A stretch of 64,000 bases of DNA, taken from the NCBI RefSeq assembly GCF_012273895.1, contig NC_052112.1:1674001-1738000 (forward strand), given 5' to 3'. The notes beneath the pieces were generated by a model that was not told where the DNA came from, made no database searches, and saw only the letters and a list, made by a program, of their open reading frames with translations. Position numbers and translations under genes: made by a program. Each line of letters starts with the position of its first letter. Position 1 is the first letter of the stretch. Below, piece by piece: positions 25,642-35,916 of the stretch. This DNA comes from Zerene cesonia. Taxonomy: Eukaryota > Arthropoda > Insecta > Lepidoptera > Pieridae.

Positions 25642-26457
25642 TCACACATGGATCACACACATTTGTTTTATTCCCTCTCTGTCGTTTTAACACTTAATTT
25701 TACACACTTCACGGAACTAATAGTAAGAACTGACACTTCATTTTGTTTTTGAACTGTTGTTATGTTGAAAACACTTGTGTTTTGGTCATTTTAGCGGTAA
25801 ACACATTCAAATATAACGTAATACCCGGTAGGAACATGCGCAGCCGCGTCCCGCTCGCATCTGACGGCTTTGTTCGTAAATACACAGCGTACGGTAAATC
25901 AAAATGGCGGACTCGAAGCTTGTGTGCGTGCGCGCAGCCTAAATTTTATTAATTCAGTCCTTTGGGACTTTGAAACTGGACTTAACTAATAGATTTAACT
26001 TAATTAAGATTACTGCATGATTATTTATCTTATGAATTCGTCCTACAAATGAAATAGAGCCGTGAGAACGCTGTAACGCACACATACAAAGATACGCGAA
26101 GGAATGTTGACTCAATGGAGAAATCAAGCAATTCAACACCGCTCGAACTTCGTAGCCAATGCGAGAGCTTTCAAACTTCGTAGTTTGCTGTCTACGGCAG
26201 AGAGGGCGCTGTACCCCTATTTTGGTCAACGAAGGGGTGAATTTAAAAATGGAATTATTATTATTTATTATCTAACGTCGTTACTATCTATCTGTTATTA
26301 TAAGTACAAATATTATTCGTTAGTTTAAAGTTTATCTTCTGTCCGAATTGTCATAGTGATAATAGATGTTTGAATTGTTGCTACCCTAAGGACAATTTGA
26401 TCGATAATTCGCTGTTAAACTATTTAACGTACCAAGAAATCATTATTATAAAATAAA
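25642..26457. promoter_or_regulatory. divergent promoter region between the signal-peptide gene and ODAD3
   Basis: About 815 bp between two head-to-head start codons. The left half is richer in GC and CpG than the surroundings (25830-25945). No clear TATA box. Contains ATGGCGG (25904-25910), a YY1/Pho-like core often near insect promoters. Short open frames on both strands here are not convincing genes. Confidence 0.45.
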
Positions 26458-26563
26458 ATGGCCCTGTGTTATCAAAAACATCCCTTTGAAATTGAAACGG
26501 CAGATCGTCTGACAACAATTAATACTAAAATATTTGAGATCAAAAAGAAAATACAGCTATCAG
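26458..26563 (+). CDS. ODAD3: ODAD3 exon 1 (start codon)
   Basis: Starts at ATG in the context aaataaaATGG and reads MALCYQKHPFEIETADRLTT then a lysine-rich helix. It ends TCAG|GTTTGT in phase 1, which joins the next exon to make an Asp codon. Confidence 0.78.
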
Positions 26564-29500
26564 GTTTGTGTTTCGATTGTACACAATCCATACAAACATT
26601 GCATTTTAGAAGCATTAGGTACCTATTTGTAGTGGAATGATAACGTAGTATTAATTTTTTTTACAATTGTAGGTTTAGGGTTTAGTAGATTTGAATTTTG
26701 GTATAATCTTAGATTGAACTCTTAGTATCCACCTAACACGTCTAGGTCTGTAGGTAACTATGGATCTAATTAATCTTTGCTTTAATTTTATTACCCTTTT
26801 AAATAAATCTTGCGGGGTCTCTTTTTCGATTTATTATTTTAGAAGATATTTCATATTTATTATCGATCTTAACTTCCGTACTGAATATTTAGTAATATGT
26901 ATTTACCCAAACGAACGCTGCAATAAAACCCACTAAGTACGTTGTAATTTTAACAGATTTTAGTCGATATTTTTTTTATAGAAAATAAAAAAAGACAAAT
27001 AACGGCCAATGACATAGCTTTTGTTCCCGTCTCATGATCAAAAATTTTCAAAAACAGAATTTAGCAGTTTTAGACTAAAAATTTCTATCTACAAAAAATA
27101 AATTTCTATCTAGTATTAAGAGCAGTTTCCCTTCAGGTGGCAAAAATAAATCCACCAAATCATAATTGATGTAGCGTAATGCAATTCTATATACTTACCT
27201 GCAATAGATGGTCAAAGAAAATCCCACTACGAGGAAAACGAAGCAGAGAGGCAACAAAATAACGACCTCATAGAAACTCTAAAGAGTGAGATAAAGTTGC
27301 GACTAACGGAACTCGCTCAAGCCCGGGAGGTAATCAGTGATGAGGAGGCCCAAATAAAGAAGTATCTTAATGATGTCTGTCCTGTTGGTAATAAAACTGC
27401 TGATCAGGTAAACTCTAAACTTATTTGTATACTAGCTGCGCCCCGCGGTTTCACCCGCGAAAGTCCGTATCCCGTAGGAATATCGGGATAAAAAGTTGCC
27501 TATATGTTATTCCAGTTGTCCAGCTGTCTTCGTACCAAATTTCATTGCAATCGGTTCAGTAGTTTTTGCGTGAAAGAGCAACAAACACACACACATCCTT
27601 ACAAACTGTCGCATTTATACTTTGTTGCTTTGCCTGAGTAATCAAAGGAAATTCCCATGTTTATGAATAAATCTTTCCCATAGTAAAAAAGGGCCAATAC
27701 AATATCATCATATTTGTGATATTTATTAGACAGTCGAAATACTAATTAGTGTTTACTAATTGGGTAAGTGCCAATAACTATATTGAGTTTAAAATATGAA
27801 TACCTATGTAACCTGCCACTCCAAAGCCTCCCAATTATCTCCAGACACAAAATTCATATAATTGCAAAAAACAAACGAACAAACACATTTTCACATTTAT
27901 AATAATATTGCTAAGAAAGTAAGTAATATTACCGCTCTCTATAAGCTACATTATCCGACTCAGCAAAAAGTATATTGATGTCAGATGGCGATAAATATGT
28001 ACTTTTAAAAGTTTTACATTGAAACAGGTCATACACAACCTAGATCTAAAAGTCATAGAACAACGTAAAATACTGGACCTTCTGAAATACGAGAAGGGTA
28101 GTAAGAAGAAGAAATTGAGAGAATTAGAGAAAGAATATGAGAAATTACTGATTGAAAGCACTAAGAGTGATCTCGTTAAATCGAAGATGTCAACGAGATC
28201 CAGAAAGGTAATTAAGCTGGATAAGCTAACGCTTTTCAACCGACTTCCAGTAAGGAGGACGTCCTATGTTCGATTGTATATTTCTTATGTGTTACTGGTT
28301 TCTCCGCCACCTTTAAACTGATTGTCGGAATTATTTTTTATTGTAAAATTATTTTAATATAACCACAAAAAACGTTTCTTATATACTTCGTCATTTTTGG
28401 ACCCATAACTTCAGAGACATACCAAAAAACTGCTTAAAAGTAGGTCGTTCTATATATAAGTGTTCTCACCTGGTCCATATCAAATTACGAGCGTATGCAA
28501 AGTTAATTAATAATTTAAACTTAAAATAAAATGTAAAACAGTTTCTGCTCATTCGATTTAATGTGCCTTCTATTGAAACGTTATTTAAAACATACCAACG
28601 TATATAGCAGGTAACTATTTACCAAACATTATTTTAATAATGAAATTTTCTACCAGTTTTATTCATAACATTAGCTCATAAATATTCGTCATATTCAGTC
28701 TTATTAATTTTTAAGTAGCTATTTTTATAATAACTAAAAAACATTTCAAAACTGTAAAACTGCCTTCCAAAAGTGACTCATTGAATTTATAAATGTCTGA
28801 ATTTGAGTTTGTTAAATAGTTCATTTGACCATTTCATTTATTCTAATACTTCCCTCCAATAAAACTATTTAATTGCATAGAGGTTTATCAAAATATAATC
28901 CACCCGGAATTTCAGCATATTTCCCATTTGGAAAACGAGATCCACACCGTGCTGATACAGTGGACTGAAGCGGAGTTAGTTAAGAAAAAATATGCGTCTA
29001 TCAGGTAGAGAATGAGAGGCTATTTTAAAAAGACATTTGAGTAGGTATTATCTGGTTATGTTGGTATTTTATCCCACCTCCCCAAAACGACGGAAGGTTT
29101 TGTAGCGTAGCGTAATTTTTTGGAGTATAATTTTCATCCAATACAAAAAACAATATAGTTGGAATTATGCACTCGTATCCACTTTATTTAAATTTAAATA
29201 TTTCTACTGATTCTGACATTAGAAAAAGAATCACATTTGTAATTGAATAATAGCTTTCTTTCTTCATTCACATTAAGTTTTGTTTTTCAACTTTTTCACA
29301 TACTTATAAACCGTTTCAAACGCATTCTCTTTTTTATAATGTATAATACAGTATTATTTTAATGGTATCATACTCTTTAAATAAAACTATATTGCTTTTT
29401 GTGACTTGATTTTATCATCATCATATATAAAGGCAGGCGCTCGTCGAAGATTCCGTGAAATTCGAGAGTTCTCTTGGTAAAATAGAAGAACTTCTAAAAA

Positions 29501-32500
29501 AGCAACAGGAGGAGATAAAGAAACTCGAGGTGAGACAATCATGAAAATCATCGCCACGCTCTAAAGTTCTAAACTAATTTTATTGAAAGGTCCTACGTAT
29601 AAAATTAAAAAGGAAAAGAATTGGATCTCATTATTGTATTTATTATTTATAAAATATTATAAGATTTTTTTTGTTTAATTTAACATCTAAAACATACCAT
29701 CCGAACAACTCTCTAGATCGTAAACATTTCATTGTTCAGTAGTCAAAAGTGATAAATCAAATCAGGTAATCTGTACGCCATACCAGTTAGTATAGTAGTC
29801 CAATAGTCATAGTAATCAGGTACCTAGGCATAAAATACCCGGAACACACACACAGCACGTGCGCGACGAGGCGCAATCGATGCGCGCGCGCGCGAGCGCC
29901 GCGGCATCCGCGGCGGCGGCGCGCGCGCACGACGCGGAGCACGCGCGCGCCGCCGAGCGGGCGCTGTTCGCGCAGCGGTTCGACGAGCGGCGCCGCGAGA
30001 TGGAGAAGCTGGAGAAGCGGATCTTTCCGCCCGCTGGTGAGATTTGTTGTGGGGAGGTTAAGGAAAAACGGTTAAGGAAGAACGTGGCGACGTTTTATTG
30101 TGGCTTTGTTAGGTTTAGATGGATATGATGGCGTAAAATGATGAATTTGTTTAATTTTATTTCACCATATATTTGACACACTATCAATTTTATCAATTAA
30201 TTGTTTTTAAGTGGTTATAAATGAGAATGTAGAAAATAAAAAACATCGAAATAGACAAAATAAAAGAAATCGATCACGAGGCGGGATTCGAACTCAGCAG
30301 TCGATGTCTTCTACTCTTTCAGTTTCATGTGCCCGTACCGCAATTGTTACATTATCTTAATGATTACAATCATCATCTTAAACACAAATATTTTTATTGT
30401 GTTATATAGCCAGTTCACTTTTTAAAGATCTTAGAACTTTTTGAATCTAACTACTGACCCTCTCCTTAATTATAAAAATCTAATTATAGTGCGCCCAGTG
30501 CGCCAAGATTCAACCGGCTCCGTGGAAGGGGAACCCGAGGTGGAAGAAACATCTCCAGATCAGGAGATGGAGGATATATTCCAACGTCTAATGAAGCTTA
30601 CAGGTATGCTTATAGGTATTATACAGTCTAAGATATTATCCTAATAAGAAAGGAAACTTGATATGAAATAACATTTTGGAGAAAGTCACTGTTAACTTCT
30701 AAAAACAATCAAAACCTTAATTCAAAATTCACTAATGACGCTACTACAATGATACTCCCAGGAGTAACAGAACCGGAGCAAGTATTCGACCGCTTCCGAG
30801 CGCAACGAGAGACCAGCTCCCGCCTCAACTACCTGCAGCAGAGCATCGAGGACGAGAAGCTGCAGCTGGAGCAAGCGCAGACCACGCTCATGGCGGAGCT
30901 GGAGGGCTACAAGTTCGCGTCCGTCAAGGATAAGGACGAGTGAGACACACTTGATATAGCAAAGCCTCGAGAAGAAGACATTCAAAGTCAAACTCAAACT
31001 TACTTATACAGTCAATTGGACTTCTAAAAGTACTTTAGAATCGTCAGCGAAGCGAGTCAGCGAGAAACTCTGAAGTTGCACCTTTGAAGTAATGTCAAAT
31101 TGTTGAAAGATATCCGCAGAATTCTAGGTTTTTATTGAATTCTTGTGTATATTTAAGTAATTATTAGAGCAAAATTTTGAGTATTTTCTTTCATCATATT
31201 TTCAGAGGTCAAGACGAAGTGATGAATCTAAAAGCAGCAATTAAAGAAGAGGAAGAAGCGTCCGAAGCTCTCCAAAAAGAATTGGAGGAACTCGAAAGCT
31301 TCCTTCTGGATATTAAGAGATTGCTGTACGATCTGTGCAAGTTGCTGGAGGTCAGTCTATGATAGGTGCTGAGCTAGTTTGTAGAATGCAGATGATGTTG
31401 TTTCGATTATGACTTTTAAGGGTTACAGGAAAAGGATAAAGGTAAATAAAATAAATATTTTATTGTTACCAAAAAGGATACATATAAAAAATAAGTTATA
31501 TAATAAAAATTTACCAGTAAATATAGGAAAGCCTATGCTGCCGCTTCTAAGCCAAGGGCAAGACCATTTTATAATGTATTCTTAACGATGAAATCATCTA
31601 TGAGTAGTGTCATACTGGTTATTGAAATTTATGTTTAAATGTTGCCTGTACATTTCAGGTTAAAAGGCTTTAAGTTTTAGATTTATTAGTTGTGTTTTAT
31701 ATTTATTTGGTTTTCACTTTGTCACTGACATTGTGTGCCAGGTCAACTTCGACTTTGCATTTAATGAATCTTTTACTTTAACTAATCCTGTTGTATCACC
31801 CGCATTAATATTATGCCTACCACTGTATTCTCTACTGATTTTGATTTACAGTTTGGCATCGATTTTCGCTTTTACTTATCTTGGTCTTTGACTTCGAATA
31901 TTCACTTGTTAAATATAAATTAATATGCTAACCTCCACCCCACCCGTAGTCCCCGAACCGCCCGCGCACGAATAGAAGTTGCATTAATACCGTACCTAGA
32001 TAGGTATCTCTATAGACTTTGACTGACCACTTGACAACTTATACCACTATAATGTCTACAGACTGCCTATGACTTTGACTTTGACTTAGCCGACTACAGA
32101 CTTTAACTAGAATTGGACTTTCACTTAGCCGATAACAGACTAACTATGACTTTGACTTTGACTTAGCCGACTACAGACTTTAACTATGATTGGACTTTCA
32201 CTTAGCCGACAACAGACTAACTATGACTTTGACTTTGACATAGCCGACTACAAACTTTAACTATGATTGGACTTTCACTTAGCCGACAACAGACTAACTA
32301 TGACTTTGACTTTCACTTAGCCGACAACAGACTTTAACGGCTATAGGCTTTAACTATGACTGACTTTTACTTACCCGGCTATGGACTTTAACTATGACTT
32401 TGCTTTTCACTTACCCAGCTACAGACTTTAACTATAACTGACTCACTTACCCGGCTATAGACCTTAACTATAACTGACTCACCTACCCGGCTATAGACCT

Positions 32501-34170
32501 TAACAATGACTGACTTTGACTTACCCTTGGCCGGTTGCTTTCCGTTAGCATATAAGCGTGAGTAAGTATAAGGCAACCGGTGGTCCGGCAGCCGGTGGCG
32601 GGCGAGCCGGCGGCGCCCGAGTGGACGGCGGAGGCGCGCGACGTGCAGGAGGTGGCGCGCGTGGCGGCCGCGCGGCTCGCCCGCGCGCGCGCGCACCTCG
32701 CCGCGCTCGCCGACCGCCCCAGGGACGCCGCTGTGCCTTCCAATGTGAGTACACTTCGTTGCTGTGTTTTGGGATATTGTATTATGTTTCTCGTATTTAT
32801 ATCATATTATCTACAGTGCAATCGTATGCATTATAATTATTGAACAAAAGTGCTTCTATAAAAAGTCAAATTGAATAAAAACATTTTTGAATTTGTTTGA
32901 GTTTCAGCCATTGCTTGGTATCATCACTTCTGTTATTAACGTCAGTTTTATAAGCCTTAGTCCATCTATTGATGTACGCTTCACCATAATTTAAACTGTG
33001 TGGTATTTCTCAATTCGTCCATATCAATTTATTGTTTGTGGTCAAAAAATTTGGTGAATAATCAATATCTGCATATATTGGGTGGAGACGTCTACAACAA
33101 ACGAAAGCGCTATCACACATCACTCATAAAAGTATTTTTAAAACTATTATAAACACATTGCCAAATGATTTAAATGTAATTATCATGTAAATTCATTGGT
33201 AAAAATGGAAAAAATTGATCACCATTTATGCGCAACGTTACAGTTAGAGTTCGTACCTAACCACTGTCCACACTGTAGACTCTACAAAATGTTTTGTATT
33301 CTGTAGACTGTACTTAGGTGTATCTACTCTTATCTGAAAAATTAAAGATAGTTTTTTTGGCTATATTAATGGAATATTTTTATTTAAGTTTTTGAATATA
33401 GAATAGGATCACCTTATGTTTATTGTGTACGTTATTTAATTTATGTGTTACCGTTTCCAACCAGTATATAAAATTTCTACATCTCACAGCATATATTTCG
33501 TAAACATACGAAAAATAGGCATATATAAATAATAGTGTGGTATCATCGTCTCAAACGCGATCAGGCCACAAGCGTGGCGGCGTCGGTAGCGGCGGGCTCA
33601 GCGCCGAGCCACAGCCACAGCACGCAGCGCGACTCGGAGCGGCTCGCGCCCGCCTACCGGGACCTCGCCGCGCGCGAGCCCGGCAAGCCCGTCGGTGAGT
33701 GGCGCCCGAGCCACTGCACGATACATACACACATACAGAGCAAATACGTTAATTTTTGGTCGGCAACACCTCCACAAGGCTCATGGGTAGTGGTGATCAG
33801 TCGATAATGGACAAACTGCTTGGTCGTTTGTCCGCTTTCTTTTATAAAAAAAAATAAGAAATCCTTAGGTACACGATACGTCAGTTTCTTTCGACCGCGC
33901 GGGCAAAATCGCGGACAACAACTAGTACTCTTATAAAATTGCTCTATCGAATATAATAAACTATCAGATTAGTAAATCAACATAGCATTGCAGACATAAA
34001 ACAAGTTTTAAACACCAATCACAGATAATATAATACTAGACTAATAAATTTCAGTATCTGATGAAGAAGAAGATATTCCATCTAGGTGTTACCTGAAGAG
34101 ACAAGCTCAGCTCATTATTGACACCAAGTGTCGCAGGAAAGGCTTCCGACCCCCATACCCTCGGAGATGA
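26458..34170 (+). CDS. ODAD3: ODAD3/CCDC151-like outer dynein arm docking complex subunit (12 exons, complete)
   Basis: Seen: twelve exons join in phase: 26458-26563, 27208-27407, 28028-28207, 28916-29004, 29433-29529, 29856-30036, 30490-30603, 30762-30939, 31206-31350, 32592-32744, 33565-33694, 34055-34170. They give 562 residues plus TGA, close to the roughly 595 of human ODAD3. Almost all of it is predicted coiled coil. Landmarks in family order are an early IQLSDGQRKSHYEE block, KKKYASIRQALVEDSVKFE, HVRDEAQSM, and FDRFRAQRETSSRLNYLQQ. The tail is acidic then basic (SDEEEDIP ... RRKGFRPPYPRR). Known: the family docks outer dynein arms onto axonemal doublet microtubules. Inference: expression in testis/sperm flagellum. 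The neighbour RSPH14 is also axonemal. The assignment rests on remembered similarity; CCDC63/ODAD1-type paralogues are the main alternative. Confidence 0.78.
27208..27407 (+). CDS. ODAD3: ODAD3 exon 2
   Basis: Acceptor gcaatag, phase 1 in, phase 0 out at CAG|GTAAAC. Encodes 66 residues of coiled coil including RKSHYEENEAERQQNND. A Helitron-like copy begins 25 nt after the donor. Confidence 0.8.
27432..27620 (-). mobile_element. Helitron-like element in ODAD3 intron 2
   Basis: CTAGCTGCGCCCCGCGGTTT to TGTCGCATTTATA; last bases missing. Confidence 0.78.
28028..28207 (+). CDS. ODAD3: ODAD3 exon 3
   Basis: Acceptor gaaacag, 60 codons in phase 0 on both sides, donor AAG|GTAATT. Heptad-rich, with YEKGSKKKKLRELEKEYEKL. 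Confidence 0.8.
28916..29004 (+). CDS. ODAD3: ODAD3 exon 4
   Basis: Acceptor atttcag, phase 0 in, phase 2 out at TCAG|GTAGAG. Reads HISHLENEIHTVLIQWTEAE. It is too short to stand out as an open frame; the frame and phase fit exons 3 and 5. Confidence 0.75.
29433..29529 (+). CDS. ODAD3: ODAD3 exon 5
   Basis: Acceptor tataaag, then G completes an Arg codon; reads QALVEDSVKFESSLGKIEE. Donor GAG|GTGAGA in phase 0. The alternative AG four bases downstream would put the frame into a stop, so the upstream AG is chosen. Confidence 0.75.
29856..30036 (+). CDS. ODAD3: ODAD3 exon 6 (Ala/Arg-rich)
   Basis: Acceptor cacacag, donor GCTG|GTGAGA, phase 0 to 1, 60 codons. Starts HVRDEAQSMRARAS and ends EKLEKRIFPPA. 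Strikingly GC-rich against AT-rich introns, with long runs of GCG and CGC codons. Confidence 0.78.
30265..30350 (-). mobile_element. tRNA-derived SINE fragment in ODAD3 intron 6
   Basis: GATCACGAGGCGGGATTCGA shares the B-box end of the 39050 SINE family. Confidence 0.5.
30490..30603 (+). CDS. ODAD3: ODAD3 exon 7
   Basis: Acceptor attatag, donor ACAG|GTATGC, phase 1 on both sides. Encodes VRPVRQDSTGSVEGEPEVEE and then MEDIFQRLMKLT, an acidic linker followed by a helix. Confidence 0.77.
30762..30939 (+). CDS. ODAD3: ODAD3 exon 8
   Basis: Acceptor ctcccag, donor GACGA|GTGAGA, phase 1 to 2. FDRFRAQRETSSRLNYLQQ followed by a long charged helix is the best match to the family's conserved core. 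Confidence 0.8.
31206..31350 (+). CDS. ODAD3: ODAD3 exon 9
   Basis: Acceptor ttttcag, donor GAG|GTCAGT, phase 2 to 0. Coiled coil with NLKAAIKEEEEASEALQKEL, ending LLYDLCKLLE. Confidence 0.8.
31995..32530. repeat. minisatellite in ODAD3 intron 9
   Basis: Variants of ACTTTGACTTAGCCGACTAC and AGACTTTAACTATGATTGG alternate in a higher-order array, then degrade to CTTACCCGGCTATAGACC. The repetitive peptides on the minus strand are artefacts. Confidence 0.85.
32592..32744 (+). CDS. ODAD3: ODAD3 exon 10 (Ala/Arg-rich)
   Basis: Acceptor tccggcag, donor AAT|GTGAGT, phase 0 on both sides, 51 codons including EWTAEARDVQEVARVAAARL. Very GC-rich. Several overlapping open frames on both strands here are composition artefacts of this exon. 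Confidence 0.72.
33565..33694 (+). CDS. ODAD3: ODAD3 exon 11
   Basis: Acceptor cgatcag, donor GTCG|GTGAGT, phase 0 to 1. Reads ATSVAASVAAGSAPSHSHST then RDSERLAPAYRDLAAREPGK. Low-complexity, GC-rich and probably disordered. Confidence 0.7.
34055..34170 (+). CDS. ODAD3: ODAD3 exon 12 (stop codon)
   Basis: Acceptor aatttcag, phase 1. Reads SDEEEDIPSRCYLKRQAQLI then a basic end and TGA. An acidic stretch followed by a basic C-terminus is the family pattern. Confidence 0.78.
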
Positions 34171-34273
34171 ACAGCATCTAAGGCGTTTGAAAGAATTAGA
34201 ACGCACTCTAAAGTCGAAACTCATTTGTAGTGTACATTCATTCTCCGTGAATTATTTAAAAATTAAAAAACGA

Positions 34274-34279
34274 AATAAA
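34274..34279 (+). terminator. candidate polyadenylation signal of ODAD3
   Basis: AATAAA about 104 nt after the ODAD3 stop codon. Confidence 0.45.
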
Positions 34280-34381
34280 AACAGATTTCATATCACAGCT
34301 CGTTTTTTATCTAGTTTTAAAACTAAGCTTTACTCGCATTACTATTATATTAAGAAATAATTAATATAAGATTATAAGAAA

Positions 34382-34545
34382 CTAGCTGCGCCCCGCGGTT
34401 TCAACCGCGAAAGTCCGTATCCCGTAGGAATATCGGGATAAAAAATTGCCTATGTTATTCCAGTTGTCCAGTTGTCTACGTACCAAATTTTATTGCAATC
34501 GGTTCAGTAGTATTTGCGTGAAAGAGCAACAAACACACAGTAGGA
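34382..34545 (-). mobile_element. Helitron-like element, truncated
   Basis: CTAGCTGCGCCCCGCGGTTT to AACAAACACACAGTAGGA, lacking part of the 5' third. Lies downstream of ODAD3. Confidence 0.75.
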
Positions 34546-34581
34546 TAACTAACGCCAATTATACGCCACAGCATAAAAATA

Positions 34582-34740
34582 TCCTACTAATATTATAAAC
34601 GCGAAAGTTTGTAAGTATAGATGGATGGATGGGTGGATATTTGCTACTCTTTTACGCGAAAACAGCTTTCAGTTGTTTGTATGAAATTTGATGGACAGAT
34701 AATAGTCTAGATAAGCAAATAGGCTACTTTTTACATATAC
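34582..34740 (+). mobile_element. Helitron-like element, 5' part
   Basis: TCCTACTAATATTATAAACG, then a (GGAT)n stretch; 3' end not recognised. Confidence 0.55.
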
Positions 34741-35801
34741 ATAGCTGTCACTCTAAAATTTATGAATTCCGATGGATGGCGCTATAAGATTTGTATAATA
34801 ACTTTGCTTTCATAAAATATAGCTGAATAGTTGTTTTACACAGAGTACGCTGATACGGACAATAACCTAATCGATATTAAAGAGTTCAATTCAATTCAAT
34901 TTTATTTTATGAATGGCAGTGCTGTGTTGCCACAATTTTGCCAATGTCACGTTGTGGATAGTTTTACATCTGAGATTTATAAGAGGCTCAAAAGTATCCG
35001 TCAAGCGCAGATATCTACAACACAAAAATGAAACACACAATATATAGAAATTACCATTACTACCAACACTAACCAAATTACCAACACTAAGTTAATCTGT
35101 TATGGACAAACAGTACTAATGTACAAAGTATAACATAAAAACGAAAATCTACTATATTTTTGGACGCTTGATAAATATTGATATTAAAGAGTCTCTGATA
35201 TTTATTTGTTCCAAAGTTGAAATTGGCAGAATCCGTCCTCGGTGGTATCGGGAATTGCCACTAAATAAAAATAAGATTTGTTTGTTTATTTGTTGGTTGA
35301 TGTGCTCTGTGGTTTAGTGCAACATATATATTTAGTATATACTATAACATAATATTATATGTTTGCAATCGGGCGAAAAATTCTAATAGCGTCATCTATT
35401 AGATTTAATAAAATGTGTATTAACTCAAATACATATCATGACGGATTACTCTGTTTCAACCGACTTCAAAAAAATTAAGTTATCAATTCGACTGCATTCT
35501 TCTCATAAATTTTTACTGGGTGAACCAATTTTGAAAACTGGTGCCTGCCATGTGGTCCCATTTAAATTTGGACTGGTTCTGAAAATTTGAAATCGGCTTA
35601 GTTTTTTTTAACAATTATTATTTACATATTAATCATGAATTAGTTATAAAATCTCTTTGGTGAAGAAAAACGTAAAACTTGAAGTTTTACTTACAAACCG
35701 GGCCACAAACAGATGTCAAGCAATCAATACGTTTAAAAACTGTTTATAAACATTTACAATATTTTTTATTGTTTTACACCAAAATAAACTAAACAAAAAT
35801 C

Positions 35802-35916
35802 ATGTTCTGTCCGCACAAAAACTCGTATTTACAACTGGTATGTGCCATGAACCCAAGGGTGCTGAACAAAGCAGTAGACCAAGCCATGGGGAAGAAAGAG
35901 TTTGATCCTCATACAG
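35802..35916 (+). CDS. RSPH14: RSPH14 exon 1 (N-terminal extension)
   Basis: ATG in the context aaaaatcATG. Reads MFCPHKNSYLQLVCAMNPRV, ending PHT and ACAG|GTAAAT in phase 1. Frame and phase match exon 2, but this part is not in the family core. Confidence 0.6.

Larger units (their letters stand above)
34171..35801. other. ODAD3 3'UTR and intergenic region before RSPH14
   Basis: Two truncated Helitron-like copies; the open frame at 34831 is not protein-like. The last 200 bp before 35802 are AT-rich with no TATA box I would defend. Confidence 0.6.

Noticed and set aside
32388..32843. Five overlapping Ala/Arg-rich frames on both strands
   Set aside because: Shadows of the GC-rich ODAD3 exon 10; only the plus frame with splice sites and correct phase is kept.
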